This document shows positions 7,001-7,003 of a stretch of DNA of 7,003 nucleotides, piece by piece. Each line of letters starts with the position of its first letter. Position 1 is the first letter of the stretch. The stretch spans positions 1 through 7,003 of the forward strand of contig JAUXCK010000143.1 of NCBI GenBank assembly GCA_030618925.1, written 5' to 3'. Below the pieces are notes generated by a model. The model worked only from the letters and a program-made list of their open reading frames with translations, did no database searches and was not told the DNA's origin. Source of the DNA: Desulfobacteraceae bacterium. GTDB taxonomy: Bacteria; Desulfobacterota; Desulfobacteria; Desulfobacterales; SURF-7. Position numbers and translations under genes: made by a program.

Positions 7001-7003
7001 CAG
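1047..7003 (+). CDS. pfaC: PfaC-like PUFA synthase subunit: KS - CLF - linker - DH-psi - DH1 - DH-psi - DH2 (3' end outside window)
   Basis: One open frame of 1985 codons with no stop before the edge. Residues 1-445 are a complete ketosynthase: Cys196 in DAACASS, His331 in ECHATGT, His367 in KSNIGH and a C-terminal FGFGGNNAH at 429-437. Residues 460-797 are a shorter second KS fold, the chain-length factor: the nucleophile position holds Glu635 (SSEELSG), the first His motif is missing, and His738 remains. Residues 798-1120 are a Pro/Ala/Thr/Glu-rich linker with a helical stretch at 952-996; no GHSxG acyltransferase motif is present. Residues 1122-1915 are two FabA-type dehydratase units. Each has a degenerate hotdog (about 1122-1340 and 1535-1700) followed by a catalytic one (about 1365-1530, His1409/Glu1423; about 1760-1915, His1808/Glu1822). 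PfaC-specific wording is clear, such as ADRIIGIDAEPGSMGKG and FRNLDGTGT. It condenses and dehydrates ACP-bound chains made with PfaA. An acidic stretch and the start of an unidentified C-terminal domain follow. The lipid product is not deducible. Confidence 0.96.
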   Translation, partial: MNFEPIAIIGQSCVLPGALTPQQLVDLVLEGKDVLSTVPKGYWRTDPHLVLTHSPKNAKDQTWSDRGGYVRGFESVFSPEGFAISPDEILQYDPLVLWVLHTAREALTDAGCLGNTGLKTGIIFGNLSYPSHGVTKFSEAVWLSAQGENFLQGKAVELAGIERPHPLNRFMSGLPAHIGASALELDADSFALDAACASSLYAIKLACDQLHDRKADVMLAGGVNRADDLIIHIGFCVLQAMSHTGRSRPFHKDADGLMPAEGAGFVALKRLDDAISAGDTIHGVIRAVGLSNDGRGHGLLVPSTEGQERAMRTAYKMSGLTPSDISLIECHATGTMVGDEIEVKSTTNIFEGLKGVPIGTIKSNIGHPITVSGIAGLIKVLGAFKAGIRPKTLHVEEPLESIKNSPFRLLFENEPWESVSPRRAAISNFGFGGNNAHLIVEEWTKSSTKSPKKSVSPPKDEIAIVGMGTIVADTIGKEAFAHALFSGSSRLRKMDDGRFGGFTESIQLPLLGLNFPPADLEQTLPQQLLILKAAMEAMSEVGKLPRERTCLFAGMGCDAEVSRGALGWRLKQLVQDWTGTTDLTLFEDWISNTKTQINPYGKAPAVLGAMPNIVANRISSQFDIAGPGFSISSEELSGIRGLNLAIRSLSAGEMDAAVVCAVDISCEQVHETAAKEVLEKEKQIPGDAAIVLILKRVDDARRDGNTIYAVFSDETDRAADLKMGSGDGRIRLEPLFGHAHAASGLVYIAAAGLACRQKAIPADKNASPWQTSRGARSIDISINAMGGTSAVIRMVEDTKAPPDPLCLEQVPELPYKTDTENRKIEMTKKDKDINKKNEGLKHTTKIYKIHPPLVKFPPLPSGQEEKAVKASPPAHESVSDAGTQIMTPPPSLPSVMGKTEIGTHPPDAGVGAEIINTSVNKEPVPPASVVPAPGDGHGTVACPADAPDTEILHVITQQSKDISTAHQAFLEQSAETHKQFLEQRENALSILTRAGLTQSGDQLEPYPEELTSPFPEGMEAAQGATAPFQMENLETPAVTKPLSGPPAEAHIPARIKPAELTREPSETAKIEQKAIDETTPAGLSEPPLKPEKSDAPQGKKPTAMEALRAQFKNPVLIEPKGPTFEREQLKILASGKISKVFGPLFEQQDDHKLQVRLPEEPLLLADRIIGIDAEPGSMGKGILWTETDVAKNAWYLHDIYMPGGITIESGQCDLTLISYLGIDFLNKGKRVYRLLGCDLMYYGTPPKTGDTLCYQIHVDGHARLGDQRMFFFHYDCRVNGELRLSVRNGQAAFITQKEADEAPGVIWNPETAEYKPDNEARVDPPAVVCTRNKFSRKQVEAFAHGKGYECFGPGFENMASHSKTPKIPPGMMLLIDKIGEFDPSGGPWKRGYIRAENKLAPDAWYLPGHFKNDPCMPGNLMAEACMQLLAFYLAAMGFTISRDGWRFDPVPDEVFEAKCRSQITPENKELTYEAYIEEIIVVDGLYPTVFADLAATCDGRISLYIRRLGVRLVPDWPLECWPHLLENYEETKPVAVSNNFQFGYKSLLSCAWGKPSDAFGDLGKHFDKGHHIARLPSPPYHFMTRVTRIDATMGAMQRKGEVAEVEYDIPADVWYFDENGNRTMPFCVLMEVALQPCGWLSVFEGGVAISEEPLLFRNLDGTGTQHVEIIPDTGTILTRSKLTSISKIKGMALFNFDVECFVGDTLVYSMKTGFGFFLKKAFEEQFGLPMSDDVKKKVTEEFNKPSDFTIDLTKRPARYCGKTLRLAKPMLLMLDRITGYWPEGGEKNLGKLRAEKDVNIHEWFFKSHFFQDPVQPGSLGIEALIQLLQFYMIHENMDDGIQNPRFESIAIDKPITWRYRGQVVPINKLISSELDIIEVGRDEKGPFAVAEGWLWVDGRRIYHVKDMTVRIVEGDPPLEPDTRSDITESAGIDISDTAGQENQALKKEVARQINVHPSSIGMSEDGNTAFCESMPLNIFPVMITN
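3510..3524 (+). promoter_or_regulatory. Possible internal ribosome binding site and in-frame ATG at the KS-CLF / DH boundary
   Basis: AGGAAG at 3510-3515 sits six bases before an in-frame ATG at 3522 (Met826), which is followed by an A-rich, lysine-rich segment (MTKKDKDINKK) typical of efficient starts. Initiation here would give a separate linker-plus-dehydratase protein. The sequence pattern is real, but use of the site is speculative; a purine-rich linker could produce it by chance. Confidence 0.25.
3942..4007 (+). repeat. Two 33-base units encoding an 11-residue helical repeat in the PfaC linker
   Basis: Residues 966-976 and 977-987 both follow H-x-x-F-L-E-Q-x-x-E/x-x, seven identical or near-identical positions in register. 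The bases differ at many synonymous positions (ttt ttg gaa cag against ttt ctt gaa cag), so the repeat is kept at protein level. It fits a hendecad coiled coil or docking helix inside an otherwise disordered linker between the CLF and the dehydratases. Its partner is unknown. Confidence 0.6.

Overview
The window holds two genes on the + strand from a Pfa-type polyunsaturated fatty acid (PUFA) / secondary lipid synthase cluster. Both run off the window: the first enters from the left and the second leaves on the right. No RNA gene, insertion sequence, CRISPR array or credible minus-strand gene is visible. GC content is moderate (about half, by eye). The KS wording and the way the cluster is built recall deltaproteobacterial / myxobacterial Pfa proteins more than the marine gammaproteobacterial ones. 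A Desulfobacterota-like (sulfate-reducer type) host is my best guess, but this is inference only.

Layout: 1-824 is the 3' end of a pfaA-like gene and encodes a C-terminal polyketide-type dehydratase (double hotdog, catalytic His and Asp visible). 825-1046 is a 222-base intergenic stretch. It contains a perfect Shine-Dalgarno sequence that overlaps the pfaA stop but has no proper gene behind it, an imperfect inverted repeat with A9/T9 ends (865-960) that can fold in two mutually exclusive ways, and the ribosome binding site of the next gene. 1047-7003 is one uninterrupted reading frame of 1985 codons plus two bases, with no stop before the window end. It is a pfaC-like multidomain protein: ketosynthase (KS), chain-length factor (CLF), a long Pro/Ala/Thr-rich linker with an 11-residue helical repeat, then two FabA-type dehydratase units, each made of a degenerate hotdog followed by a catalytic one, and a tail that continues past the edge.

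Working together: in Pfa synthases PfaA loads and carries the chain on tandem ACPs and reduces the beta-keto group. The KS-CLF of PfaC is one of the condensing units. The PKS-type dehydratase of PfaA and the FabA-type dehydratases of PfaC share the dehydration steps, with FabA-type units linked to placing or keeping cis double bonds, all without oxygen. The enoyl reductase (PfaD), phosphopantetheinyl transferase (PfaE) and any PfaB are not in this window. No pfaB lies between the two genes, unlike the classical pfaA-B-C-D order. The actual lipid product cannot be told from the sequence.

Points most worth a second look are the missing pfaB with an orphan ribosome binding site in its place, the switch-like intergenic hairpin, a possible internal translation start beside A7/A8 tracts exactly at the KS-CLF/DH boundary, and the unassigned domain starting at the C-terminal edge.
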